From contig JACRGR010000007.1 of the NCBI GenBank assembly GCA_016212275.1, positions 1-33,729 of the forward strand: a stretch of DNA of 33,729 nucleotides, given 5' to 3'. The translations under genes were made by a program, and so were the position numbers. Positions within the stretch are counted from its first letter, which is position 1; each line of letters opens with the position of its first letter. Shown here piece after piece: positions 15,341-23,937 of this stretch. This stretch comes from Nitrospinota bacterium (GTDB lineage Bacteria > Nitrospinota_A > UBA7883 > JACRGQ01). Under the pieces are notes generated by a model, which did no database searches, was not told where the DNA came from, and worked only from the letters and a program-made list of their open reading frames with translations.

Positions 15341-16339
15341 CTACCGGTCCCCCTTTAGCTCCCGCGCAAGCCGTTCGATCTCATCCGGCGTTGGGTTCAC
15401 CGGGTTATGCCGCGCCACCGCTTCGTACAGCCGGGCCGCCGGCACCCCGTGCCGCTCCACTGCCGTTTCCACGATTCCGCTGATGGAGGAGTGCAGTCCG
15501 TATATGCCCAGCAAAATGTCGTCCATCGCGGGCGCGTTGCCCAAGGGCATTTCTTCCATCGCCGCGCTTTCCAAAACCGCTTCCACGCCTTCGAGGCTTG
15601 GACTCGTCTCCCTCCCCATGCGCCGGAGCAGGGCGGTAAGCGCTTCCGTGGCGGTGTTCCCGGCGCTCCTGCCGATGCCGCCCAGCGAAACGTCTATTCT
15701 CCCCGCACCAGCGGTGAACGCGGCCAGCGAGTTCGCCACGGCCAGCGAAAGGTTGTTATGCCCGTGGAACCCGGCCGTGGCCGGACCGGACCGGCAAACC
15801 GCCGTAACACGTTCCTGCACTTCGGCGGGAACCATCGTCCCCGCGGAGTCCATGATGCAGATGCAGTCCGGCCCCCACGATTGCACATGTGAAACCAGAT
15901 TTGTAAATTCCGGCAGGGGGAGCACATGCGCTTTCATCATGCACACGGTGGTGTGCAGGCCAAGTTCCTTTGCCAGTTCCACCGCTGGTCGCGCTTCTTC
16001 GACGGCGGTGATGTTCTGCCCGATGCTGATAAATGAAATTCCGTGTCCGTGGGCCATTTTCATGTCTTCCGGGGTGCCCACGCCGGGGATGAAAAACGTG
16101 CCGTACCGCGTGTTTTTGAACACGGATCGGGCGGCGGCGAGGTACGTTTCATCCGTCTCGGCCGCCGGGGGAAAACCCTTGCGCGCGGCCCCCAGGCCAT
16201 AGCCGTGGCCAATTTCCACATACGGGAAACCCGCCGCTTCCATCGCGCCGCCGATGACCTCCATCTGGCACCGCGTAAGGCCGAAATCGAGCGCGTAGGA
16301 ACCGTCCCGGAAAAAGACTTCGATCAGGTCGGGTTTCAT
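15341..16339 (-). CDS. DmpG-like aldolase (HMGL/DRE-TIM family) with substituted catalytic position
   Basis: This 332-residue TIM-barrel protein is related to 4-hydroxy-2-oxovalerate aldolase (DmpG/MhpE). The N-terminal VFFRDGSYAL holds R11 and D12 of the catalytic RDG motif. GHGYGLG, the metal-binding HGHNNLSLAVAN (HxH), and GGIGRSAGNTATEAL all fit the family. The position that is the catalytic base His in DmpG (RDG-x-H) is Tyr here (Y15). No acetaldehyde dehydrogenase partner gene is adjacent. It may act on a different keto-acid or perform a biosynthetic condensation or cleavage; the substrate is unknown. An AT-rich stretch (16359-16373) in the divergent gap could hold its promoter. Confidence 0.85.
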   Translation of the reverse strand: MKPDLIEVFFRDGSYALDFGLTRCQMEVIGGAMEAAGFPYVEIGHGYGLGAARKGFPPAAETDETYLAAARSVFKNTRYGTFFIPGVGTPEDMKMAHGHGISFISIGQNITAVEEARPAVELAKELGLHTTVCMMKAHVLPLPEFTNLVSHVQSWGPDCICIMDSAGTMVPAEVQERVTAVCRSGPATAGFHGHNNLSLAVANSLAAFTAGAGRIDVSLGGIGRSAGNTATEALTALLRRMGRETSPSLEGVEAVLESAAMEEMPLGNAPAMDDILLGIYGLHSSISGIVETAVERHGVPAARLYEAVARHNPVNPTPDEIERLARELKGDR

Positions 16340-16514
16340 CTGCCCCCCAGCGTACCAGATTTAATATATAATTTCCCGCGGAAGGACCTTTGTTGTGTTG
16401 GCGCGCCCGGCCCATTGGCCGGCGCATTTGGCCGGGGAACATCATGCATGGTATTTGCTCATCGGAAGAGACCGCCGGGAATTCAATTCCGCCTTCCCCG
16501 GTAAAGAGGCCGAC

Positions 16515-19500
16515 ATGCTGATTCGCAAGATCGAAGATGTTATGACGCGCAACGTCATCGTCATGCCAAAAGAGGGGACGGTGGCCGACGCCGTGGCGCT
16601 GATGGCGAAAAACCGCATCAGCGCGGTGGTGGTGGTGGAGGGGGACGCGCCGGTGGGGATGGTCACCGAAGCGCACGCCCTTTTATCGGTCGCGCGCGAA
16701 CAGGACGCGGGAGCGCAAAACGTATCGGCGGTGCAGGAACCGTTGGCGATCACCTTCCACCCGGACGATAGCACCCTGGACGCGGTGATAGCGTTCGAGC
16801 GGGCGAGCATTCCCGCGGCCCCGGTCATCGGCGCGGACGGACGGCTGGCCGGGATCGTGACGCTCACCAATATTCTCAGCGGCATCGAGGATAGCCACTT
16901 CACCTCCCGGCAGAAGGTAAAACACTCCGCCACGCGGGAGATCATCCTTGTGTCCGAGATGACCACCGTGATCGAGTGTGTGCGGATGATGGTGAAGGCG
17001 GGAGTGGACTGCGTTATCGTTACCGCCAAAGGGGAAGGGGTGGGTATCTTCACCCGACGCGACGCGGTGCGCATGTTTTCCCTTCAGATGCAAAAAGGGG
17101 AGGAGCGGTTGCGGGAGCCGGTGTATAAACACATGGCCTCACCGGTCGTTTCGGTGAGCGGCGAGAGCACCGTGTACGAGGCGTGCCAACTGCTGGAACA
17201 AAAGCGGATCCGCCGCATCGTGGTGGTGGACGCGCGCAACCAGCCGCGGGGCGTTTTGCTGCAAAGCGACCTGCTAAGGCGGCTGGACGCGAACTATTCC
17301 GAGATGCTCCGGCGCGCCGTGGGCGAGGCTGGGACCCGCATGGCGCTCTCCGAAAGCCGTTACCGGGCCATCGTGGAGTCTTCGCTCGAGGCGGTGTACA
17401 TCATCTCCGGAGACCGCTTTTCCTACGTCAACGGGAAGGCGGCGGAACTGTTCGGCCTTGCCACCGAAGAAATGACCGGCATGGAATATCTGAAGGCGGT
17501 CCATCCCGCCGATGTCCGCGCCGTGGCCGCCGAGATCGGCTTGCGGCTTGATGGGGAGAACGAAGAACAGGTGTTCCGGTTCCGCGGCCGCCGGCGGGAG
17601 GGCGGCGCGTTGAATATCGAATCACGCGCCAAAGCGGTGGGGCCGGCCGGCGACAGGACCGTTATGGGGATTTTCCGCGACATCACGGCGGATGTCCGGG
17701 CGCGGGAAGATACGGAACTGCAAAACAGGTTCAACGCCCTATTGTATAAAGTGGCGCTGGCGCTCACCGGGACCGATGGGAGTTTGGACGCCCGGATGAA
17801 AGCGGTCTGCGTTGAGATGGCGAAAGACCTAGGGGCGACGGTATGCGAACTGGTGTTTTTCGACCCCACAGGCAAAGAGGGTCTTGTGGAAGCGTTGGCA
17901 AAGGCGGAGGGCGGTGAAGTGCGGGCCTTCAACCCGAAGATACGCCTCCGACGCGACGATTACCGGCTGATGGATGAGGCGGTGGCGGCCCGGCGGACGG
18001 TGTTCTTCGGCCGGGACGACGCGGGCCTGCCATTCATGGAGCGCGACCATTTGGCGCGGTTGGGCGTGGAATCCGCGGCCTACATTCCGATGGAGTGCGA
18101 CGGGCGGCCCTTTGGCATTGTGATCTTGGGGGGCGCCTCGGCCACGAGGGCCGCGTGGGAAAAGGAAGGGAAGCACCTCTCCGCGTTTGCCGCACGCTTG
18201 GCCGACATCTGTGAAAAAGCGCGGCTCGACGCGCGCTTGCGCGAATCCGAGGCTCAATACCGCGAGCTGTTCGATACGGCGGTTGACGTGATCTTCAAAA
18301 TAGACCGCCACGGCCTCATCGAGGACGTGAACGCGCAGTTCACCATCGCCATCGGGTTCGACGCGGCGGAATGGATAGGCAAACCGTTCCGCAAATTGCT
18401 GGCCAGGCCGGAACAGGGGGCGGTGCTGGAAGACAGCGCGGAGCGGTTCATAGGCGCGGAGTTCCTTTTGGGGACCGGTTACGGCGAGAAATACTTTTAC
18501 ATCAGCTCCTGGCCCCGGTACGCGACAGATGGGAGCGTGGCGGGAAGCTGGCGCTCCGCGCGCGACATCACCGGCCACAAACACAAGGAAGCGGAATTGA
18601 TGGACACCAAAGAACGCGCCGAGGCGGCCAACCGCGCGAAATCGGCCTTTTTGGCGAACATGTCCCACGAACTGCGGACCCCGCTGACGGCGATCATCGG
18701 GTTCGGCAACCTGATAGCGGAAAACCGGAACATTCCGCCGGAGATCATGGAGCAGGGCCGCATCGTGACCAAGCAGGGAAAGAACCTCCTGGCCCTTATC
18801 AACAACGTGCTGGATCTGGTGGAAGCGGAAAAAAAGGCCGCTCCCTCGTTACGGCAAAATGTGTGCGTGGCGGACCTGGTGCGCGTCTGCGTGGAAAAAG
18901 AGGCCGAGCACGCCGCCGAAAACCACACAGCAATTACAGTGGAACTGGACGCCGCCATCCCGGACATCATCCAGTCGGACGAGCACCTGCTTTCCCACAC
19001 GTTGGAATTGATCGTGGATAACGCGGTGAAGTTCACCACCGGCGGGACCGTGACCATATCGGCGGCGCGGGACGGGAACATCCTCCTGTTCACCGTGGCG
19101 GATACCGGCATCGGCATGGAGGATTCGCACCTGGCTTCGATATTCAACGCCTTTTCGCAGGTGGACGAGTCCATCACGCGGCGGTTCGGCGGCATCGGCA
19201 TCGGCCTGCCGCTGGCGAAATCGCACATCGCCGCGCTGGGCGGGCAAATCTGGGTGAAGAGCGCGCCCGGCAAGGGAACCAGCGTGCATTTCACCGTTCC
19301 GTTCTCCGGCACGGAATCCGGCGCCATGAACATCCTGGCGGCGGACGACGATGAGTCGTCCCGCCTGCTGGTGCGGGACATCCTGCTGAAGGCGGGCTAC
19401 CGGGTGAAAGTGGCGGAAAACGGCGCGGAGGCGGTGGCGGCATGCGTGAAGGAAAAATTCAGCGCGGTGATTCTCGATATCGCCATGCCGGAAATGGACG

Positions 19501-19715
19501 GGATGGAGGCGTTGCGGAAGATACGGGAAATGCCGAAGTACCAGACCGTCCCGTGCATCGCGTTCACCGCCAAGACGATGAAAGGGGAACGGGAAACCAT
19601 CCTCGCCGCCGGGTTCGACCATTACATCGCGAAACCGTTCCGCCCGCTGGACCTGCTGGAAACCATCGAAGCGGCGGTCGGCGAACGCCAGCCCAAACCC
19701 CGCGCGGGAAAATGA
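16515..19715 (+). CDS. Hybrid sensor histidine kinase: four CBS, PAS, GAF, PAS, HisKA, HATPase, receiver
   Basis: This 1066-residue protein appears soluble. Four CBS motifs occupy residues 1-60, 70-122, 140-190 and 203-258, giving two CBS pairs. Then come PAS (about 280-400), a GAF-like domain (about 410-565), PAS (about 570-690), HisKA with H718 in MSHELRTPLTAII, HATPase (N box ELIVDNAVKF, then DTGIGM and GGIGIGLPLAKSHI) and a C-terminal receiver with D988 in ILDIAMPEMDG. CBS pairs bind adenine nucleotides, so energy state or a nucleotide second messenger may be the input. The start is ATG 16515 with AAGAGG at 16504-16509; the frame is open up to 16395 with only a TTG there. The target response regulator is unknown. 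Confidence 0.93.
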   Translation: MLIRKIEDVMTRNVIVMPKEGTVADAVALMAKNRISAVVVVEGDAPVGMVTEAHALLSVAREQDAGAQNVSAVQEPLAITFHPDDSTLDAVIAFERASIPAAPVIGADGRLAGIVTLTNILSGIEDSHFTSRQKVKHSATREIILVSEMTTVIECVRMMVKAGVDCVIVTAKGEGVGIFTRRDAVRMFSLQMQKGEERLREPVYKHMASPVVSVSGESTVYEACQLLEQKRIRRIVVVDARNQPRGVLLQSDLLRRLDANYSEMLRRAVGEAGTRMALSESRYRAIVESSLEAVYIISGDRFSYVNGKAAELFGLATEEMTGMEYLKAVHPADVRAVAAEIGLRLDGENEEQVFRFRGRRREGGALNIESRAKAVGPAGDRTVMGIFRDITADVRAREDTELQNRFNALLYKVALALTGTDGSLDARMKAVCVEMAKDLGATVCELVFFDPTGKEGLVEALAKAEGGEVRAFNPKIRLRRDDYRLMDEAVAARRTVFFGRDDAGLPFMERDHLARLGVESAAYIPMECDGRPFGIVILGGASATRAAWEKEGKHLSAFAARLADICEKARLDARLRESEAQYRELFDTAVDVIFKIDRHGLIEDVNAQFTIAIGFDAAEWIGKPFRKLLARPEQGAVLEDSAERFIGAEFLLGTGYGEKYFYISSWPRYATDGSVAGSWRSARDITGHKHKEAELMDTKERAEAANRAKSAFLANMSHELRTPLTAIIGFGNLIAENRNIPPEIMEQGRIVTKQGKNLLALINNVLDLVEAEKKAAPSLRQNVCVADLVRVCVEKEAEHAAENHTAITVELDAAIPDIIQSDEHLLSHTLELIVDNAVKFTTGGTVTISAARDGNILLFTVADTGIGMEDSHLASIFNAFSQVDESITRRFGGIGIGLPLAKSHIAALGGQIWVKSAPGKGTSVHFTVPFSGTESGAMNILAADDDESSRLLVRDILLKAGYRVKVAENGAEAVAACVKEKFSAVILDIAMPEMDGMEALRKIREMPKYQTVPCIAFTAKTMKGERETILAAGFDHYIAKPFRPLDLLETIEAAVGERQPKPRAGK

Positions 19716-19769
19716 TTATCGTTCCTTGAAAGTGATTGGGTGTGCATAAGGGGAAAATTGGTTTATTGT

Positions 19770-19798
19770 TTGATGTCTTCTGCTAAAAGGGGTATAAA
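19770..19798 (+). promoter_or_regulatory. Sigma70-like promoter of the AT-rich cassette
   Basis: TTGATG at 19770-19775 and TATAAA at 19793-19798 are separated by exactly 17 bp and lie about 70 bp before the ATPase gene. The surrounding 155-bp intergenic region (19716-19870) is AT-rich and contains nothing else recognisable. The match is good but was found by eye. Confidence 0.55.
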
Positions 19799-19870
19799 AT
19801 CGCTAATAGATAGCCCTAAATATTTCCAAATGGGGAATAAGAACTTTAAGGTTTTTGGATAAAACAAAAT

Positions 19871-21004
19871 ATGGCCCTTCTCAAGCTAAAAAATATTGGT
19901 CAGATTGTCGAGGCAAATATCTCCTTGGGAGACCTTACTATCTTTGTGGGACCCCAAGCAACCGGTAAAAGCATTGCCCTGCAAACCCTAAAACTTTTGA
20001 CTGACACTGGATTTGTTCAAAATGAATTGAACACTTATGGCCTCGATTGGTCAAAGGATCCCGATAATTTCTTTGATATTTATTATGGCGAGGGAATGCA
20101 CTCAATTTGGAAAAACGGCCAAAGTTCAATCCACTGGGGTGGTAAAGAAATAAATCTGGCAAACCTAGTTAAAAGAGCAAGGTCTGTTCATGGTGAAACT
20201 GTATTTTTCATTCCGGCTCAACGAGTCCTTGCCTTGCGTGATGGGTGGCCACGTCCTTTTACTGATTATGCGTCTGGAGACCCTTTCGCGGTTCGTGAAT
20301 TTAGCGAAAAACTGAGGCGGCTAGTTGACACTGAATTCAAGACCACTGAAGGGAGCCTGTTTCCACAACCGAGGCGCCTTAAGGTTGAGTTTCGTAATTT
20401 ACTGAAAAAGGATATTTTTTCAGGATTTGACTTAAAAGTGGATAAGCTCCACTCCCAGAAACGCTTAGTGCTGGGGAAAAAGGATGGGGAACATTTACCA
20501 TTCATGGTCTGGTCAGCTGGACAACGCGAGTTTATTCCACTTTTACTTGGTTTGTATTGGCTCATGCCGAGCACAAAAGTTTCTACGAAGCAGGACATAA
20601 AATGGGTGGTTATAGAAGAACTTGAAATGGGACTCCATCCAAGGGGAATTTCAACTGTCCTTTTGCTCGTGTTGGAGCTTTTGCATCGAGGGTATAAAGT
20701 TCTGTTATCTACACACTCTCCTCAAGTGCTTGATATGGCTTGGGCCATTAAAAAACTTCAAGTTGGAAATGCTGTGCCGAGTGAATTGCTAAAAATATTT
20801 AACGTAAAATACTCTCAATCGCTGGGAAAGGTCGCTGAAAGCATCAGCAAAAAAACCATTAATGTTCACTATTTCAACAGGGAGGGGATTGTTAAAGACA
20901 TTTCATCTTTGGATCCTTCAGCGGATGATGATTCAGAATCGCTGTGGGGCGGTCTCGCAGAATTCTCCGCAAGAGCAAATGAAGTCGTATCTAAGTTGGT
21001 ATAA
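19871..21004 (+). CDS. AAA_15/OLD-like P-loop ATPase of acquired cassette
   Basis: This 377-residue ABC-like AAA ATPase has Walker A FVGPQATGKS (K33), an ABC-type signature WSAGQREFIPLLLG (S215-Q218), Walker B VVIEELEMGLHP (E249/E250, with Glu where Asp is usual) and an H-loop LSTHSPQVL (H282). This is the pattern of AAA_15/AAA_21/OLD-family ATPases, which frequently occur in phage-defence and toxin systems. No nuclease (TOPRIM) domain follows the ATPase core; the last 80 residues are unassigned. Base composition is far lower in GC than in the neighbours (24 of 60 bases at 20041-20100). A small gene follows after 12 bp. Family assignment is confident; a defence role is inferred. Confidence 0.82.
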   Translation: MALLKLKNIGQIVEANISLGDLTIFVGPQATGKSIALQTLKLLTDTGFVQNELNTYGLDWSKDPDNFFDIYYGEGMHSIWKNGQSSIHWGGKEINLANLVKRARSVHGETVFFIPAQRVLALRDGWPRPFTDYASGDPFAVREFSEKLRRLVDTEFKTTEGSLFPQPRRLKVEFRNLLKKDIFSGFDLKVDKLHSQKRLVLGKKDGEHLPFMVWSAGQREFIPLLLGLYWLMPSTKVSTKQDIKWVVIEELEMGLHPRGISTVLLLVLELLHRGYKVLLSTHSPQVLDMAWAIKKLQVGNAVPSELLKIFNVKYSQSLGKVAESISKKTINVHYFNREGIVKDISSLDPSADDDSESLWGGLAEFSARANEVVSKLV

Positions 21005-21016
21005 GAATCGCTGGCT

Positions 21017-21469
21017 GTGAGCTTTCAATCGGCTACAAATAAAATTCCTGAGCTGGCATCAAGCTATCAAGCAGGGCTTGGCGCCGTAAAAAAGACCGAT
21101 CGGGAAAAAATATCAGCAAAAAACCCGCGGGCAATTACGGGAAGTATTGATTTGGATGCCTCCCTAAGTAAAACCTTCCCGAACGATAACCGATGGGATT
21201 ATGGCATCGGATATAAGAAGAATGGTGATGAGACAATTCACTGGATTGAGGTGCATCCCGCATCTGCAGGTGAAGTTAAAGTGATAATCGCAAAAAGTAA
21301 ATGGCTATTAGATTGGCTAAGAAACTCTGGACAACCGCTTAAGGGGTTCCACTCAAAAATAATTTGGATATCCAGTGGAACAACTTCAATTTCGCCCGTT
21401 GCGCCTCAAAGAAAAATACTCGCGCAAAATGGTATCGAACTCGCAGGTGGCCACTATAGCCTTTGTTAG
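21017..21469 (+). CDS. Unknown small protein paired with the AAA ATPase (possible nuclease-like fold)
   Basis: This 150-residue protein is not recognised as a named family. It begins at a GTG 12 bp after the ATPase stop with no clear ribosome site, so coupling to the ATPase gene is likely. The core reads NRWDYGIGY, then IHWIEVHPAS, then a helix VIIAKSKWLLDWLRN, and later FHSKIIWISSGTTSI. The spacing of D61, E78 and H80 around two predicted strands recalls the D...E-x-K core of PD-(D/E)xK nucleases with His in place of Lys; this is a guess. Its TAG overlaps the prepilin peptidase stop codon on the other strand. It shares the low GC content of the ATPase gene. Confidence 0.7.
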   Translation: MSFQSATNKIPELASSYQAGLGAVKKTDREKISAKNPRAITGSIDLDASLSKTFPNDNRWDYGIGYKKNGDETIHWIEVHPASAGEVKVIIAKSKWLLDWLRNSGQPLKGFHSKIIWISSGTTSISPVAPQRKILAQNGIELAGGHYSLC

Positions 21470-22233
21470 GGTGCGCCGGGGACGAACAGGCTGAAGTACA
21501 GGTCTATCACTTCCCTTTGCCAAAAGACCGCGATAAGCACCCCCAGCACCAAGTAGGGGCCGAACGGGATTTTCCGGCCCTTGCCGAAAAACAGCATTCC
21601 CGCAACGCCGCCGATGGCGCCGATGAGCGAGCCGAGGAAAATGGTGATGAGCGCCGCTTTCCATCCAAGCAATGCCCCGATGAACGCCATGAATTTTATG
21701 TCGCCGCCCCCCATGCCGCCTGGCACCAGCACCGCCAGCACGAAAAATATTCCTCCCCCCGCAAGAAAACCAATAAGGGAATCGGTGAACGGGATGTGCA
21801 GGACGAAATACCCAAGCACGAACCCTATCGGAATGCCGGGGAGTGTGATGACGTCCGGGATGATCATGTGGTCGAGGTCAATGAAGAACACCGCCACAAG
21901 CGCGGCGATGAGCGTCATGAACACGAACATCGGCGCGCCCACCCCGAACCGCGCCCAGCAGGCCATGAACAAAAGGGCGGTGAGAAGTTCCACCAGCATA
22001 TAGCGGGGCGAGAATGGCGCATGGCACGCGGCGCATTTCCCGCGCAGGATGAAATAACTGGCGATAGGGATATTGTGATACCACTTGATGGGGGTTTTGC
22101 ACACGGGGCACCGCGAGCCGGGGCGCACGATGGACTCGCCCACCGGCAGGCGGTAGATGACCACGTTCAAAAACGAGCCTACCGCCGCGCCGACCGCGAA
22201 AAAGTAGCTTGCCCAAAACAATCCGTGGTTCAC
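21466..22233 (-). CDS. Prepilin peptidase (type IV leader peptidase, PilD/GspO)
   Basis: This 255-residue membrane aspartyl protease/N-methyltransferase processes type IV pilin or type II secretion prepilins. The N-terminal GSFLNVVIYRLP motif and the cytoplasmic zinc-binding cysteines C42, C45, C67 and C70 belong to the methylase part. The catalytic aspartates D119 (FFIDLDH) and D178 (GGGDIKFM) belong to the peptidase part, and there are about seven or eight membrane spans. It starts at GTG 22233, overlapping the recX stop (GTGA). Its stop codon overlaps that of the acquired cassette coming from the other strand. No pilin genes are in the window. Confidence 0.95.
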   Translation of the reverse strand: MNHGLFWASYFFAVGAAVGSFLNVVIYRLPVGESIVRPGSRCPVCKTPIKWYHNIPIASYFILRGKCAACHAPFSPRYMLVELLTALLFMACWARFGVGAPMFVFMTLIAALVAVFFIDLDHMIIPDVITLPGIPIGFVLGYFVLHIPFTDSLIGFLAGGGIFFVLAVLVPGGMGGGDIKFMAFIGALLGWKAALITIFLGSLIGAIGGVAGMLFFGKGRKIPFGPYLVLGVLIAVFWQREVIDLYFSLFVPGAP

Positions 22234-22706
22234 TCTTCAGTCCTTCCCGCGTTTATCACCTTCATCACGGCGGAATGCGAAAAGCCCCGCCGGATGAGGA
22301 AATCGAACAGCCGTTTTTTTTTCTGGAGCGGTGATAGTTCTTTTTTGTACGACCGGTATTTTTTTCCCATCCAACGCCGTATCTCTTCCTCTTCGCGCCC
22401 CGTGCCGCCGAACAGATCCTCCACCGCGATTTGCGCGAGGTTCTGCCCGATCCCCTTTTTTTGGAGCGCCTGCATAATATACCGCGGACCGGCCTTTTTG
22501 TTGCGCGCCAGCGATTCCGCGTACAGGCGGGAGAATTTCCGGTCGTCCAGAAACCGCTTTTCGGTCAGCGCGCCGACCGCCGCCAGCGCGGCATCTTCTG
22601 AAAACCCTTTTTTCAAAAGGGAGGAGCGCACCTCGTAGGCGCTGTGGTCGCGACGCGCCAACATGCGGTACGCCGCCGCCAGCGCGCGCTTTTCCTCCCC
22701 GCTCAT
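22230..22706 (-). CDS. recX: RecX regulatory protein
   Basis: This 158-residue RecX binds RecA filaments and restrains them. The repeated three-helix motifs are visible: AYRMLARRDHSAYEVRSSLLKKGF, then ALTEKRFLDDRKFSRLYAES, and IMQALQKKGIGQNLAQIAVEDLF. It lies downstream of recA on the same strand, separated by a 166-bp segment with strong hairpins that could reduce read-through. Its TGA overlaps the prepilin peptidase GTG. The start is ATG 22706. Confidence 0.93.
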   Translation of the reverse strand: MSGEEKRALAAAYRMLARRDHSAYEVRSSLLKKGFSEDAALAAVGALTEKRFLDDRKFSRLYAESLARNKKAGPRYIMQALQKKGIGQNLAQIAVEDLFGGTGREEEEIRRWMGKKYRSYKKELSPLQKKKRLFDFLIRRGFSHSAVMKVINAGRTEE

Positions 22707-22709
22707 TAT

Positions 22710-22819
22710 GGTGGCGCGGACACTCCTGTCCGCGTTGCGCCCGGAGGGCGCAAGTTTGCCGGAGAAGAAAAGTGCGCGCGCCCTATGAACGCGCCACGGG
22801 CAGGAGTGCCCGTGCCACC
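22710..22819. repeat. Paired-hairpin inverted repeat between recA and recX
   Basis: The left arm (22710-22735) and the right arm (22794-22819) are inverted copies with about 21 of 25 positions matching. Each arm is itself a hairpin: an 8-bp stem 22715-22722/22727-22734 with loop CTCC, and an 8-bp stem 22795-22802/22807-22814 with loop GGAG. The two loops are complementary. Between them lies a third hairpin, GCGCCC/GGGCGC with loop GGA (22737-22751). It fits a REP/MITE-like element and may also act as a partial terminator in the recA-recX transcript. Confidence 0.75.
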
Positions 22820-22872
22820 AGGGGAATCGCCTTTAACAGAAATCAGTATCCCCAGTGCGGCAACAACCATGG

Positions 22873-23937
22873 TTACTTTTTCTTTTTGCCTTCGGTGGCC
22901 GGTTCGGCGGGCGCTTCCGCCTCCTTTGGCTTGCCCGGCTGGAGCTTCGCCCGCAGTTGCGCCTCGATGTCCGACGCCACCGCCGGGTTTTCCATCAGGA
23001 ACTTGCGGGCCTGTTCGCGCCCCTGGCCTATCTTCTCCTTGTTGTAGGCGTACCACGAGCCGGTTTTTTCGACCATGTTGTGCGTGACGGCGAGGTCCAG
23101 CATGTCCCCTTCTTTCGAGATACCCTGGCCGAACAGGATGTCGAACTCCGCCTCGCGGAACGGCGGGGCCACCTTGTTCTTCACCACTTTCACGCGGGTG
23201 CGGTTGCCGATGACCTCTTCGCCTTCCTTTATCTGCTGGATGCGCCGGATGTCCAGCCGCACCGAGGAGTAGAACTTCAGCGCGTTGCCGCCGGTGGTGG
23301 TTTCGGGGTTGCCGAACACCACGCCGATCTTCATGCGTATCTGGTTGATGAAGATGACGGACGTTTTTGATTTGGAAATGATGCCGGTGAGCTTGCGCAA
23401 CGCCTGGCTCATCAGCCGCGCCTGAAGGCCCATGTGGCTGTCACCCATTTCCCCTTCGATCTCCGCGGCGGGCACCAAGGCCGCCACCGAGTCCACCACC
23501 ACGATGTCGCACGCGCCGGAGCGCACCAGTGTTTCGACTATCTCCAGTGCCTGCTCGCCGGTGTCCGGCTGGGAGATGACGAGGTTCTTCACGTCCACCC
23601 CCAGCTTTTCGGCGTAAATGGGGTCGAGCGCGTGCTCGGCGTCCACGAACGCCGCCACGCCGCCGTTGCGTTGCGCGTTGGCGATGATGTGCAGGGTGAG
23701 CGTTGTCTTGCCGGAGGATTCCGGGCCGAATATTTCACAGATGCGTCCGCGCGGTATGCCGCCAATGCCTAACGCCATGTCCAGCGAAAGCGCGCCGGTC
23801 GGTATCACATCGCCGGGGAGCAGTATCTTCGGACCGGATTCTCCCAGGAGCATCACGGAACCTTTGCCGAACGATTTTTCGATCTGGGCAAAGGCCATAT
23901 CCAGCGCTTTTTTCTTATCGGACGTTAAATCAGTCAT
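22873..23937 (-). CDS. recA: Recombinase RecA
   Basis: This 354-residue RecA performs strand exchange and induces the SOS response through LexA cleavage. Walker [19 protein letters not shown] (Walker B), loop L1 [22 protein letters not shown] (around EMGDSHMG), loop L2 [19 protein letters not shown] and [12 protein letters not shown] are all intact. The C-terminus ends in an Ala/Glu/Lys-rich tail. The start is ATG 23937 with GGAGGGGG just upstream; an in-frame ATG at 23949 precedes that ribosome site and is unlikely. The start lies within the last codons of thpR, so the two genes overlap by 8 bp. No obvious SOS box was seen upstream of thpR. Confidence 0.98.
   Translation of the reverse strand: MTDLTSDKKKALDMAFAQIEKSFGKGSVMLLGESGPKILLPGDVIPTGALSLDMALGIGGIPRGRICEIFGPESSGKTTLTLHIIANAQRNGGVAAFVDAEHALDPIYAEKLGVDVKNLVISQPDTGEQALEIVETLVRSGACDIVVVDSVAALVPAAEIEGEMGDSHMGLQARLMSQALRKLTGIISKSKTSVIFINQIRMKIGVVFGNPETTTGGNALKFYSSVRLDIRRIQQIKEGEEVIGNRTRVKVVKNKVAPPFREAEFDILFGQGISKEGDMLDLAVTHNMVEKTGSWYAYNKEKIGQGREQARKFLMENPAVASDIEAQLRAKLQPGKPKEAEAPAEPATEGKKKK

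Noticed and set aside
16359..16373. TTAATATATAATTT as a promoter of the hybrid kinase
   Set aside because: A TATAAT is present, but no acceptable -35 sequence lies 16-18 bp upstream on the plus strand; kept only as an AT-rich spot.
21463..22638. 391-codon open frame on the plus strand
   Set aside because: It is antisense to prepilin peptidase and recX, both certain.
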